Source: Haliea sp. (GTDB taxonomy: Bacteria > Pseudomonadota > Gammaproteobacteria > Pseudomonadales > Halieaceae). From it: a stretch of DNA of 64,000 nucleotides. How positions within the stretch are numbered: position 1 is the first letter of the stretch; each line of letters starts with the position of its first letter. The notes under the pieces are model-generated. The model saw only the letters and a list, made by a program, of their open reading frames with translations, had not been told where the DNA came from and searched no databases. The DNA is taken from assembly GCA_024642245.1 (NCBI GenBank), contig JAHEBM010000015.1, forward strand, positions 1 to 64,000, in the 5' to 3' direction. This document shows, piece after piece, positions 9,768-21,457 of this stretch. The position numbers and the translations under genes are program-made.

Positions 9768-10799
9768 GTTCTGCACTGCGGCGACGGCGCGCTGCATATC
9801 CGACTCTCCCGGCACCACCGATGCGCCGGACTCCTCCTCCAGCCACGTTGCGCGACTGCTTGCCCGCAACTGCTGGTGCACGAGCGTGATATCCCGGCTC
9901 AGGGGCTGCCAGAACCAGCGCATCAGGGCGCCGTACAAGCTGGCCTGCAAGCGGGAGTCCACGGGGACATCGCTGGGACCGCGCATCCCACCGAGGTCGA
10001 ATATCTGGACCGGGCGCCCGGTGGCACAGGCTTCCGACAACATCGCGATGCTGTCGCCCGTAACCACCAGCCTGTCGGCCACTGCAAGCATACCGAAGTA
10101 GGGATTGGCCTGGTCGTTGGGCTGCCAGCGATAGAAAAAATTGGGTACGTCGATACCGGCCTGCAATGCATCCACGGCATCGGCGCTGGTACGCGAGCTG
10201 GTGGACACCAGCAGCGATCCACCGTTCTGGCGCGCCAGGGTTGAGGCCTGGCGGGCGAGCCGGGAGGCCGCCAGGGGCCCCAGGGTGAAGGGTCCGCTGT
10301 CGCCCCCGGCAATCACCGCGATGTGCGGTCGCGGGAGGTGGGCAAAGGCCCCCTGCCACTGTTCCCTCGCGGAGGCCAGGCGCTCAGGCGTCACACTGTG
10401 CAGGGTGAGCATGTTGTTCAGGACGTTGGCCCGGCGAGGCACCCGGTACTGTGGCGTGGTAATCACGAGGTCGAAGGAATCCAGCGTTCCCCAGGGACGG
10501 CCCACATGAACGTAGCGGGTATGCCCACCGGAGTGCGCGCGAATCCAGCGACACACCGGTTCGTTGCGCACACCGCTGGAAATCACCAGGTCGGGCCAGG
10601 GGGCCTCCAGCATCGCGGCCGACTCGACCGTTATGCCACGCAGGCTGCTCTGGCCCAGCACGTGCGGCAACACAACGTGCTTGCGGTAGTGCAGGCGCTT
10701 GATTTCACAGGGCCAGCCGAGGGCATCTACCAACGCGCGAACCTGGCTTTGCTCTCCCGCGCGGTAGGCGTCGATCAACCAAATCACTGGCATTACCAT
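9750..10799 (-). CDS. ELM1/DUF1022 family protein (second copy)
   Basis: WPDLVISSGVRNEPVCRWIRAHSGG, AGGDSGPF, VTGDSIAMLSEA; start at MVMPVIWL. Confidence 0.7.
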   Translation of the reverse strand: MVMPVIWLIDAYRAGEQSQVRALVDALGWPCEIKRLHYRKHVVLPHVLGQSSLRGITVESAAMLEAPWPDLVISSGVRNEPVCRWIRAHSGGHTRYVHVGRPWGTLDSFDLVITTPQYRVPRRANVLNNMLTLHSVTPERLASAREQWQGAFAHLPRPHIAVIAGGDSGPFTLGPLAASRLARQASTLARQNGGSLLVSTSSRTSADAVDALQAGIDVPNFFYRWQPNDQANPYFGMLAVADRLVVTGDSIAMLSEACATGRPVQIFDLGGMRGPSDVPVDSRLQASLYGALMRWFWQPLSRDITLVHQQLRASSRATWLEEESGASVVPGESDMQRAVAAVQNLFSQD

Positions 10800-10870
10800 T
10801 CTTCCATGGGTATAGTTCGAGCCTTCGAAATCTAGCGACTTACCTTGGGTGGCGCAAGGGTAGAAACGAA

Positions 10871-11113
10871 ATGACCGATTACGAAGAATACCTGGGTTTC
10901 CTTTACAGCACGCTCGCATCCCACAATAAAAAGAACCTGGTCCTGGCGGAATCGACCCACCTCGTAGCCGATATCGGCCTGAGCTCCCTGGAGGTTATGG
11001 AGTTTATCGAGAAAATAGAAGACCACTTCGATATCTCGATCCCCCTCAACATCCTGCCCGACGTGAACACCATTGGTGAGCTGGCGAAAAAGGTCCAGGA
11101 ACTCAACCCCTGA
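10871..11113 (+). CDS. Acyl carrier protein, specialised
   Basis: 81-aa size and ADIGLSSLEVMEFIEKIEDHF phosphopantetheine region. Confidence 0.85.
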   Translation: MTDYEEYLGFLYSTLASHNKKNLVLAESTHLVADIGLSSLEVMEFIEKIEDHFDISIPLNILPDVNTIGELAKKVQELNP

Positions 11114-11225
11114 GACCCGGTCGTAGTACGCACTAAAAGCACTACACTGTCAGGGCATCGAGGCACTACCCTTGTAGAGCCTGTGCGCACTGCGCTTCAA
11201 TTCACCAGGACAACGGGACTGCCCC

Positions 11226-13684
<2,459 letters not shown>

Positions 13685-13687
13685 GCT

Positions 13688-14611
13688 GTGCAGCACTTCG
13701 CACAGATATCCGACCCCCACCTGAGCTCCCTCGAAGGCGTGCACGCCCGTGACCTGCTCAACAAGCGGGTACTGGGTTACCTGTCCTGGAGCCGCCGGAG
13801 GCGTTTCGAGCACCGCCCCGAGGTGCTCGCTGCATTACAGCGCGACCTGCGGCAGTTCGAGCTTGACCAGGTCCTGGTTACCGGCGATCTCACCCACGTC
13901 GGCCTGCCGCAGGAATTCCGCCAGGCCCTCGCCTGGCTGCGGGGTCTTGGACACCCCCGCGATGTTGCACTGATTCCAGGCAATCACGACGCCTCGGTGG
14001 CCGCTCCCTGGGCCGACACCTTCGCCCTGTGGCGCGATTACATGGCATCAGATACCCAGGGGCGCGGGCCCGACAGCCTGGCGACCCTGTATCCCAGCCT
14101 GCGGGTGAGACAGGACATCGCCTTCATCGGCCTGACGACAGCCAATCCCAAACCGCCCTTTATGGCCACGGGTACCGCGGGCGCCGAACAACTGGGGCGA
14201 TTGCCTGCCCTGCTGGATGCGGCCCGGGCCAGGGGCCAGTTCAGGGTGATCTACCTGCACCATTCGCCAATGCCGGGCAAAGACAAATGGCGCAAGCGCC
14301 TGACGGATGCAACGCAGGTGCAAGCGGTGATAGCCAACCACGGTGCCGAGCTGGTACTGAACGGGCACGGCCACCGCTCACACTACGACGAAATTGACAC
14401 CGTCCATGGCAAGGTACCGCTCATCGCGATTCCCTCAGCCTCGGCACTGGGACGCCACGGGAACAACGTGGCGAGCTACAACTGCTACGGCGTCGCGCGA
14501 CGCGAGACCGGCTGGCAGCTGGAGGTGAAATCACGCGTCTTCCAGCGCCAGAGTGGGGAGTTTGCTGCGGGGGAATCGATATCCGTGGCGCTGGCGCGGG
14601 AGTTGCTGTAG
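13688..14611 (+). CDS. Metallophosphoesterase (calcineurin-like)
   Basis: ISDPHLSS, VTGDLTHVG, PGNHDA, HHSPMPG, NGHGHR. Confidence 0.85.
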   Translation: MQHFAQISDPHLSSLEGVHARDLLNKRVLGYLSWSRRRRFEHRPEVLAALQRDLRQFELDQVLVTGDLTHVGLPQEFRQALAWLRGLGHPRDVALIPGNHDASVAAPWADTFALWRDYMASDTQGRGPDSLATLYPSLRVRQDIAFIGLTTANPKPPFMATGTAGAEQLGRLPALLDAARARGQFRVIYLHHSPMPGKDKWRKRLTDATQVQAVIANHGAELVLNGHGHRSHYDEIDTVHGKVPLIAIPSASALGRHGNNVASYNCYGVARRETGWQLEVKSRVFQRQSGEFAAGESISVALARELL

Positions 14612-14620
14612 GGCGGGCCA

Positions 14621-14640
14621 GGCCGCCACCCACGGCGGCC
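14621..14640. terminator. Possible bidirectional hairpin between convergent genes
   Basis: GGCCGCC-ACCCAC-GGCGGCC stem-loop between stops at 14611(+) and 14665(-). Confidence 0.4.
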
Positions 14641-14664
14641 GGGGTAATCTACTTTCCGGTGGTA

Positions 14665-15483
14665 TCAGGCGTTTTCGGCTGCGGCCTTGGCCAACGAACC
14701 CTTCACCAGCACCAGGTCGGCAACCGAATCCACATCGATAGCAGCGTTGGCGTAGGGCAGGATCACCGCCCGTATGCGCAGGCCCAGGCGCTTGCTCAGC
14801 TTGGCCAGGGCCTCTTCCAGCGACAGCAAGCCCAGGCGGTAGCGGATGACCGCCCACCAGCCCAGCAGGCCGATAACGACCAGTGGTTTTTTCCTCTCCT
14901 GCTCGATGCGGCGCCAGAACCTGGCCGCCCGACGACCCTCGGGCGTAATAAACGCAAACAGGTTACAGCCGCAGAAATCGCCATCGCTGAAATGCAGGAC
15001 GGTCTTCTTGATTCCCGGGTAGGCTTCCAGTACCAGCGCATGAGGTGCCAGGCCGACGGCGACATCAATATCGTCGGCCAGGCTCTGGCGCCCGAAGGCG
15101 TCGACAATCTCCGCCGTTAACAGCGGGTGATCAGCGGTGGTCAGCAGCACCGACTCCTCAGGGCCCAGCGCCTGCATAGCCTGGTAGGCACTGGTGCTGG
15201 GGCTGATACCAGGCTCCGTCCAGATCACTTCACCGGCCTCCACCCACTGTGCCAACTGGTCGTCCTTGGCGACCTCGCTGGCTTCCGGGCCCGACATGGC
15301 AATCTTGTTGACAACCCGCGACATGCGCAGGGCATTCAGTACCCGGCGTACCATGGGCAGGCCATCGAGATCGATCATGGCCTTGCTGCCTACCTTGGAG
15401 TGGCTGATAAGGGAATCGGCCTTGGTGCGGTCACCGGCCAGGACGATGGCCGTCATCTGGTGCTGTTCAGGATTGAGTTGCAT
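14665..15483 (-). CDS. MobA-like nucleotidyltransferase family protein
   Basis: AIVLAGDRTKADSLISHSKVGSKAMIDLDGLPMVRRVL, LLTTADHPLLT. Confidence 0.75.
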   Translation of the reverse strand: MQLNPEQHQMTAIVLAGDRTKADSLISHSKVGSKAMIDLDGLPMVRRVLNALRMSRVVNKIAMSGPEASEVAKDDQLAQWVEAGEVIWTEPGISPSTSAYQAMQALGPEESVLLTTADHPLLTAEIVDAFGRQSLADDIDVAVGLAPHALVLEAYPGIKKTVLHFSDGDFCGCNLFAFITPEGRRAARFWRRIEQERKKPLVVIGLLGWWAVIRYRLGLLSLEEALAKLSKRLGLRIRAVILPYANAAIDVDSVADLVLVKGSLAKAAAENA

Positions 15484-15501
15484 AAATCTCGCTATCGTTC
15501 G

Positions 15502-16644
15502 TTAAAGTTCTTTTTCGTAGACGCGGTAGCGCTTATACGCCTTGCCACCGATGGTTTCAATGATGTTGCGCATGCCGTCGTTGTCTTCGAGTATCCAACC
15601 CATCTCCACATTCTCAACACCACGGGCATGCAGCGCCTTGCGCACCGCGTCGATCACCATGAACGCAAGGGTCGGGCCCAGCCGCGAGTGCTGGAAACTC
15701 TGGCGCACACCCATCAGGGGTATGCGGGCCGTCTTTGGGTGGCGCACCTTGAGGCGCCACAAAAGCCTGGCCCAGCCAAAGGGCAGTAATTTACCCTTCA
15801 GGTCCCGGGCGGCCTCATTGAGGTTGGGCAGGGCCACGATAAAGGCCACCGGCTCGCCGTCGTATTCAGCGATCTGGATATAATCATCGGGCATCAACAT
15901 CGCGAGGGTCTTGACGGTCTCTTCCCACTCGGCCGGCGCCAGCGGCACAAAACCCCAGTTGTGCTGCCAGGCGTCATTGAAAATATCCAGCATGATAGCC
16001 GCGTCCTCGGCCAACTGCTTGCGACGCACGCAGCGCACTTTCACCCGGTCCGACACCCGTTCGGCAAGCTTGTTCATCACCCGGGGCGCCTCAAAATCAG
16101 GCCGGATGGTATAGGCCAGCAGGTCTTTCACCGGATGACAGCCCTGCGCCTCTATGCGGGTACCATAGTAGGGACGGGCATGGCCCATGAGCACGAAGGG
16201 CGGGGTGGAAAAGCCCTCGACCAGCAGGCCCACTTCCTCGTTGATATGCAGGTTGAACGGGCCGCGCATCCGCTGCATGCCCTCGCTGCGCAACCAGCCG
16301 GCGGCGGCATCGAGCAGCGCGGCAAATACCGCGGCGTCATCCTCCGCTTCCAGCATGCCGAAATAACCGGCACCGTCCGCGTGCTGCTGCAGGTGCAATT
16401 CATCGATCTGGGCGGTAATGCACCCCACCGGCACACCATTACGCAAGGCAAGCCAGGCACGCCAGCGCGCGTGTTCGAAAAAGTGGTTCTTGGCGGACAG
16501 GCGCTCGCGCTGCTGGAAATTGAGGGGGGCGACCCAGGCCGGATCATTCGCATAGAGGCGGTGGGGCAGGGCCAGGAACTGGCGCCACTGGGCGGGCTCG
16601 GTAACCACTTCCAGCGTGAGGGCTGGGTCCCCGGAAACGGCCAT
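15502..16644 (-). CDS. GNAT-fold N-acyltransferase-like protein, candidate bacterial ceramide synthase (bCerS-like)
   Basis: PHRLYANDPAWVAPL, GPFNLHINEEVGLLVEGF, MGWILEDNDGMRNIIETIGGKAYKRYRVYEK; start moved to MAVSGDP. Confidence 0.6.
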   Translation of the reverse strand: MAVSGDPALTLEVVTEPAQWRQFLALPHRLYANDPAWVAPLNFQQRERLSAKNHFFEHARWRAWLALRNGVPVGCITAQIDELHLQQHADGAGYFGMLEAEDDAAVFAALLDAAAGWLRSEGMQRMRGPFNLHINEEVGLLVEGFSTPPFVLMGHARPYYGTRIEAQGCHPVKDLLAYTIRPDFEAPRVMNKLAERVSDRVKVRCVRRKQLAEDAAIMLDIFNDAWQHNWGFVPLAPAEWEETVKTLAMLMPDDYIQIAEYDGEPVAFIVALPNLNEAARDLKGKLLPFGWARLLWRLKVRHPKTARIPLMGVRQSFQHSRLGPTLAFMVIDAVRKALHARGVENVEMGWILEDNDGMRNIIETIGGKAYKRYRVYEKEL

Positions 16645-17009
16645 AATGCCCCCTGTCTGGCGCCCTGCGCAGGCAAAGACCGGAGTATACAGGCGAAACC
16701 CGCATTTGAAAAAGGCAATGGGGAAATTTCTTTGAATAACATAGACTTGCAGGCCAGCCAGGAACGACGCCAAAGAGGGACGAGGGCGCCGCCCATGCAC
16801 TATTGCGCAAGGTCCATTGGTATTATTACCTATGAGACGAAAGCGCGAAAATGCTAAAGTTGCGCCGTGTCTGGTAACCAGTCCAGGTTGCCGGAAAGTA
16901 AGGGCGCGAGGTGATACATGATACGCAACGCCAGCCCGCACTACCCAGAGACTTACTGGATTTGAGCTGCGCTCCTCGGCCATTCGGAGGATGAGCTCAT
17001 TGAACTATT

Positions 17010-18836
17010 TTGGACAAGCAGCGTCGGACAGGCTGCCTAATTGAGGAAATTCCATTGTCATCTCCTGAACTCAACTCCACGCCGACGAAACACCCGCTGC
17101 CCTTCCGTGCCGCCGATTTTGCCACACTGACTGAAGCCCTGGACTACGCCGCAAAAGGCGAAACCGGAGCCAATTTCTACACCGGTCGCGGCGCCATTTA
17201 CAGCGCATTGCCCTACAGCGAATTGCGCGCGCAGGCCATCGAGCTGGCACACAAGCTGCTGGGGCTGGGTGTTGAGCCGGGCAGCCGTGTGGCACTGGTT
17301 GCCGAGACCGACCCGGAGTTCCTCAAATTCTTCTACGCCTGCCAGTACGCCGGCCTGATTCCCGTCGCGCTGCCGGCCTCTATCAAGGTGGGTGCGCACC
17401 TGGCCTATGTGGCCCAGCTGCAACGCCTGCTCGAGGCCAGTGATGCCGCGATCGCCGTGGCTTCAGAGGGCTACCTGTCGTTCCTGCAGGAAGCCAGCGA
17501 AGGCCTGGCCATGCGCATGGTGGACATGCCTGCGTCATTCCATGCACTGCCCCGCGGCGAGCAGGCGCTCCCCCGGATCATGCCCGGCGATATCTCCTAC
17601 ATCCAGTACACGTCCGGCAGCACACGTTTCCCGCGCGGCGTGGTCATCAAGCACCAGACCGCACTGGCGAACCTGCAGGGTATCATCGGCCACGGCCTGA
17701 TGATGAACGGTGACGATCGCATGATGTCCTGGCTGCCCTTCTACCACGACATGGGCCTGGTGGGCTTTATGCTGGTGCCGATGGCGGCGCAGGTTTCCAT
17801 CGACTACCTGGATACTCGCGAATTCGCCATGCGCCCGCGCCAGTGGCTGGACCTCATGACCAAGTCGCGCGCCAGCATTTCTTTTGCGCCGTCTTTCGGT
17901 TACGACCTCTGCGCCCGTCGGGTACGCCCGGCCGACCTCGAAAACTACGACCTGAGCAACTGGCGCGTGGCGGGTATCGGCGCGGAGATGATTCGCCCCG
18001 AAACCCTGGACTACTTTGCCGACCTGCTTGAGCCCTGCGGCTTCGACCGCCGCGCGTTCCTGGCCTGCTACGGCATGGCCGAATGCACCCTGGGCATCAG
18101 CTTCTCTCCCCTGTGGACCGGTTTTACAACCCACCACATCGACAGTGACCACCTGTCCGACCATCATCGGGCCGTCCCGCTGGATGACGGTGACAAGCGG
18201 GGCCGCGGCCGCCACTTCGTCAACTGCGGCATCCCGCTGCCGGGCTTCGAAGTGCAGATTCGCGACGGCGAGGAGACGGTACTGGACGACTGGCACAGCG
18301 GCGTAATCTACCTGCGCGGACCCAGCGTTATGTCGGGCTATTTCAACCTGCCGGAAGAATCCAGTCACGCGCTGGACGCCGACGGCTGGCTGAACACCGG
18401 TGACATCGGTTACCAGGTCGATGGTGTGCTCACGATTACCGGTCGCAAGAAAGACCTGATCATCATTCACGGCCGCAACATCTGGCCGCAGGACCTGGAG
18501 CACATTGCCGAGGCCGAACCCGAAGTGCGCTCCGGTGATGCGGTGGCCTTCTCGGTACCGGACCACGAGGGCGAGGAGATGTGCGTACTGCTCGTTCAGT
18601 GCCGCGAGACAGACAGCAAGAAGCGCAACAACCTGGTGCGCCGCCTGAGCGCCCTGATGCGCCTGGAAATGAGCCTGGACTGCTATGTCGAGCTTGTTCC
18701 TCCGCGCTCGCTGCCCAAGACCTCCTCGGGCAAGCTGTCCCGCGCCAAGGCGCGCCTGGACTTCATCGCCTCCCACGAGGCCGACAACCTGAACGCGGTG
18801 ACCGAAGAGTTCCGCCTCAGAATCGCATCCGCCTGA
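17010..18836 (+). CDS. Fatty acyl-AMP ligase / acyl-ACP synthetase
   Basis: AMP-binding YIQYTSGSTRFPRGVVI, GWLNTGDIGYQVDG, ITGRKKDLIIIHGRNIWPQDLE. Confidence 0.88.
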   Translation: MDKQRRTGCLIEEIPLSSPELNSTPTKHPLPFRAADFATLTEALDYAAKGETGANFYTGRGAIYSALPYSELRAQAIELAHKLLGLGVEPGSRVALVAETDPEFLKFFYACQYAGLIPVALPASIKVGAHLAYVAQLQRLLEASDAAIAVASEGYLSFLQEASEGLAMRMVDMPASFHALPRGEQALPRIMPGDISYIQYTSGSTRFPRGVVIKHQTALANLQGIIGHGLMMNGDDRMMSWLPFYHDMGLVGFMLVPMAAQVSIDYLDTREFAMRPRQWLDLMTKSRASISFAPSFGYDLCARRVRPADLENYDLSNWRVAGIGAEMIRPETLDYFADLLEPCGFDRRAFLACYGMAECTLGISFSPLWTGFTTHHIDSDHLSDHHRAVPLDDGDKRGRGRHFVNCGIPLPGFEVQIRDGEETVLDDWHSGVIYLRGPSVMSGYFNLPEESSHALDADGWLNTGDIGYQVDGVLTITGRKKDLIIIHGRNIWPQDLEHIAEAEPEVRSGDAVAFSVPDHEGEEMCVLLVQCRETDSKKRNNLVRRLSALMRLEMSLDCYVELVPPRSLPKTSSGKLSRAKARLDFIASHEADNLNAVTEEFRLRIASA

Positions 18837-19771
18837 TTCCCAGCGGCAGCCTGATCGCCGTTACCGGCGCCACAGGATTTATCGGCACGGCCCTGTGCCG
18901 TGCGCTGCTGCAAGGGGGTTTTCGCGTACGGGCCCTGGTCCGAAACCCGGATAAAGCACGACACCTTTCCAGCCAGGGGGTCACCCTGGTCACAGGTGAT
19001 CTCGAGGACGCCGCGGCGCTGCAGGAGCTGGTGGACGGCAGCGATGCTGTCATCCACGCCGCCGGCGCCGTCAGGGGCAGCTCCCGGGAGAGCTTCGATC
19101 GCATCAATGTGGCCGGGACCGCGCATGTAGTGTCCGCCCTTCAATCCCGGCACCCACCTCCCCGCCTGCTGCTGCTGTCATCCCTGGCCGCCCGGGAACC
19201 GGGCTTGTCCTGGTATGCCGCCAGCAAGCGCGCCGCGGAGGCCCTGCTGGAGGCGCAACCCGCGCTGGACTGGCTGATCCTGCGCCCTCCCGCCGTCTAC
19301 GGCCCCGGCGACAGGGAGATGCTGCCGCTGTTCCAGGCGATGTCCCGCGGTATCGCCACGGTACCTGGCGATGCCAGTGCCCGAACCTCCCTGGTGCATA
19401 TCGACGACCTGGTAGAGGCGATAATCGCCTGCCTGCAAAGCGAGGGCACCCGCCACCAGACCCTGACCCTCTGCGATGGCAAGGGCGGCGGTTACGACTG
19501 GCGCGAAATGGCCGACCTGGCGGGGGAAGTCTGGGGGCGCAGGGTTCGCCTTTGGCAGGTACCGAGGTGGCTACTGGACTGCGCGGCCTGGGTCAATGTT
19601 CGCAGTGCCCGACTGACCGGCAGGGCCCCGATGCTGACGCCCCCCAAGCTCAGGGAGCTGCGCCATACCGACTGGGTGGTGGACAACCGCATGATCACCC
19701 AGCTCACCGGCTGGAACCCTGGAATCGGTTTGCGACAGGGCCTGCAGGCGCTGCGCAAAGCGGAACTATGA
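18833..19771 (+). CDS. NAD-dependent epimerase/dehydratase (CerR-like candidate)
   Basis: VTGATGFIGTALCRALL Rossmann motif, YAASK catalytic motif; start codon uncertain (CTG/ATT). Confidence 0.75.
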   Translation: MIPSGSLIAVTGATGFIGTALCRALLQGGFRVRALVRNPDKARHLSSQGVTLVTGDLEDAAALQELVDGSDAVIHAAGAVRGSSRESFDRINVAGTAHVVSALQSRHPPPRLLLLSSLAAREPGLSWYAASKRAAEALLEAQPALDWLILRPPAVYGPGDREMLPLFQAMSRGIATVPGDASARTSLVHIDDLVEAIIACLQSEGTRHQTLTLCDGKGGGYDWREMADLAGEVWGRRVRLWQVPRWLLDCAAWVNVRSARLTGRAPMLTPPKLRELRHTDWVVDNRMITQLTGWNPGIGLRQGLQALRKAEL

Positions 19772-19858
19772 CAGCAAATTCCGGTCCGATCAGAACAGCT
19801 GCCTGCGGTATAATCATCGGCTAAACCACGCACAAATCCCACAGGGTAGACTGGTTCC

Positions 19859-20848
19859 TTGGCTGAGTTCATTGTTGGCAATTCGCTGCGCAAGTTGGCG
19901 CGGGAACACCGGTTCCTGCAGAGCCTGCTGTGGCGGCTGGACTATGCCTTCGTCTGGCTGCTGGTGTGGCTGGCACGCCGCCTCCCCGTCGATGCCGCTT
20001 CACGCTATGGCGACAGGCTCGGCACCTGGATAGGCCCGAAACTGAAACGCAAGACGGCCATTTACCGCGCCAATCTCGCCGTGGCCTTCCCCGAGCTGGA
20101 TGACAAGGCCCTGGATGAACTGGTGAAAAAGTCCTGGGGCCAGGCCGGCCGCGTGTTGGCGGAGTATCCTCACCTGGATACCATCCTGACCGAAGAAGGG
20201 CGCATTGTAATCGAGATTCGCGAACCCATTACCACCTTCGACAACCCTGGCCAGCCCTGCGTAATCGTCAGCGCGCACCAGAGTAACTGGGAGGTCGCCT
20301 GCTCGGCCATGGCCAAGATGGGCATACCCAACGCCAGCCTGTACTCGCCCCCAACCAACCCGCTGCTCGATCGCCTCCTGCTGGAGTCCCGCCAGGCCCT
20401 GAACTGCCAGTTGCTGCCCAGGGACAACAGTGCCCGGCTGCTGATGCGGGCCCTGAAAGAGGGTCGCACCGCGGCAATGGTCATGGACCGTCGGGTTGAT
20501 GAGGGCAAACCGATCCGCTTTTTTGGCCACGACAAGTCCTCCACCATCCTGCCGGCCAAACTCGCCCTTAAAAACGACTGCGAACTCGTGCCCGTCCAGG
20601 TGGAACGCCTGCAGGATGCGCGTTACCGCGTTATTTTCCACCCGCCGGTGCGCCCCACAAACCCGGCAGCGGACGAGACAGCCCAGGCAATTGACATGAT
20701 CCAGCAGATTCACACCCAATTCGAGTCCTGGATCCGCGAACGCCCGGCCGACTGGTTCTGCTCCAAGCGCCTGTGGCCCAAAAATACCGTACCGACGAAA
20801 CCAGAGGTAAGCGGCCCTGACGCCGACATCGATTCCTATGCAGCCTGA
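19859..20848 (+). CDS. LpxL/HtrB-like lysophospholipid acyltransferase
   Basis: H-X4-E motif SAHQSNWE, ANLAVAFPEL, AMVMDRRVDEG. Confidence 0.82.
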   Translation: MAEFIVGNSLRKLAREHRFLQSLLWRLDYAFVWLLVWLARRLPVDAASRYGDRLGTWIGPKLKRKTAIYRANLAVAFPELDDKALDELVKKSWGQAGRVLAEYPHLDTILTEEGRIVIEIREPITTFDNPGQPCVIVSAHQSNWEVACSAMAKMGIPNASLYSPPTNPLLDRLLLESRQALNCQLLPRDNSARLLMRALKEGRTAAMVMDRRVDEGKPIRFFGHDKSSTILPAKLALKNDCELVPVQVERLQDARYRVIFHPPVRPTNPAADETAQAIDMIQQIHTQFESWIRERPADWFCSKRLWPKNTVPTKPEVSGPDADIDSYAA

Positions 20849-21449
20849 AAAACAACATGAATCCATCCGCCTGTTCGAGAACGACCTGCTCGAGCGCCTT
20901 TCCCATGTGCACCCCATCACGCCACTGCTGATGTGGGGCCCCATAGCGGGCTGGTTGATCTGGCGCAGCCTCGGCCATTATCAACTGCCGCTGTTGCCCG
21001 TGCTGGCCATCGGGGTAGCGGGGATAGCCACCTGGTCCCTGACCGAGTACTGCCTGCACCGCTTCCTGTTTCACTTCCCGGCGAAGAGCAAGCTGGGCAA
21101 GTGGCTGGTGTTCCTGTTTCACGGCAACCACCACGAAGACCCCAAGGACAAGACCCGGCTGGTCATGCCCCCCGCGGGCGCGATTCCCATCATGCTGGTG
21201 CTGTACCTGTTGTTCGGCCTGTTTATCCCGCAGCCCTGGATACAGCCGTTCTGCGCCTTTTTTATTATCGGCTACCTGATCTACGACTATATCCATTACT
21301 CGACGCACCACTTTCCCATGCGCAACCCGGTGGCCAAGTACCTCAAGCACTACCACCTGAAGCACCACTACTCCGGTGAGGGTGGTCGCTACGGCGTCAG
21401 CTCACCCTTCTGGGACATGGTATTCGGCACACAACCCAAGCAGGGCTGA
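20838..21449 (+). CDS. Fatty acid hydroxylase / sterol desaturase superfamily (FA2H-like)
   Basis: Histidine clusters EYCLHRFLFH, HGNHHED, HYSTHHF, HYHLKHHY. Confidence 0.85.
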   Translation: MQPEKQHESIRLFENDLLERLSHVHPITPLLMWGPIAGWLIWRSLGHYQLPLLPVLAIGVAGIATWSLTEYCLHRFLFHFPAKSKLGKWLVFLFHGNHHEDPKDKTRLVMPPAGAIPIMLVLYLLFGLFIPQPWIQPFCAFFIIGYLIYDYIHYSTHHFPMRNPVAKYLKHYHLKHHYSGEGGRYGVSSPFWDMVFGTQPKQG

Positions 21450-21457
21450 GCCAGCCG

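Noticed and set aside
16645-16983. N-terminal extension of the GNAT-like ORF (15502-16983)
   Set aside because: Extension lacks family-like sequence and would occupy the divergent promoter region; MAVSGDP at 16644 is the better start.
17535-18776. 413-aa minus-strand ORF opposite the acyl-AMP ligase
   Set aside because: Shadow ORF from high-GC codon usage; plus strand carries clear AMP-binding motifs, antisense has none.
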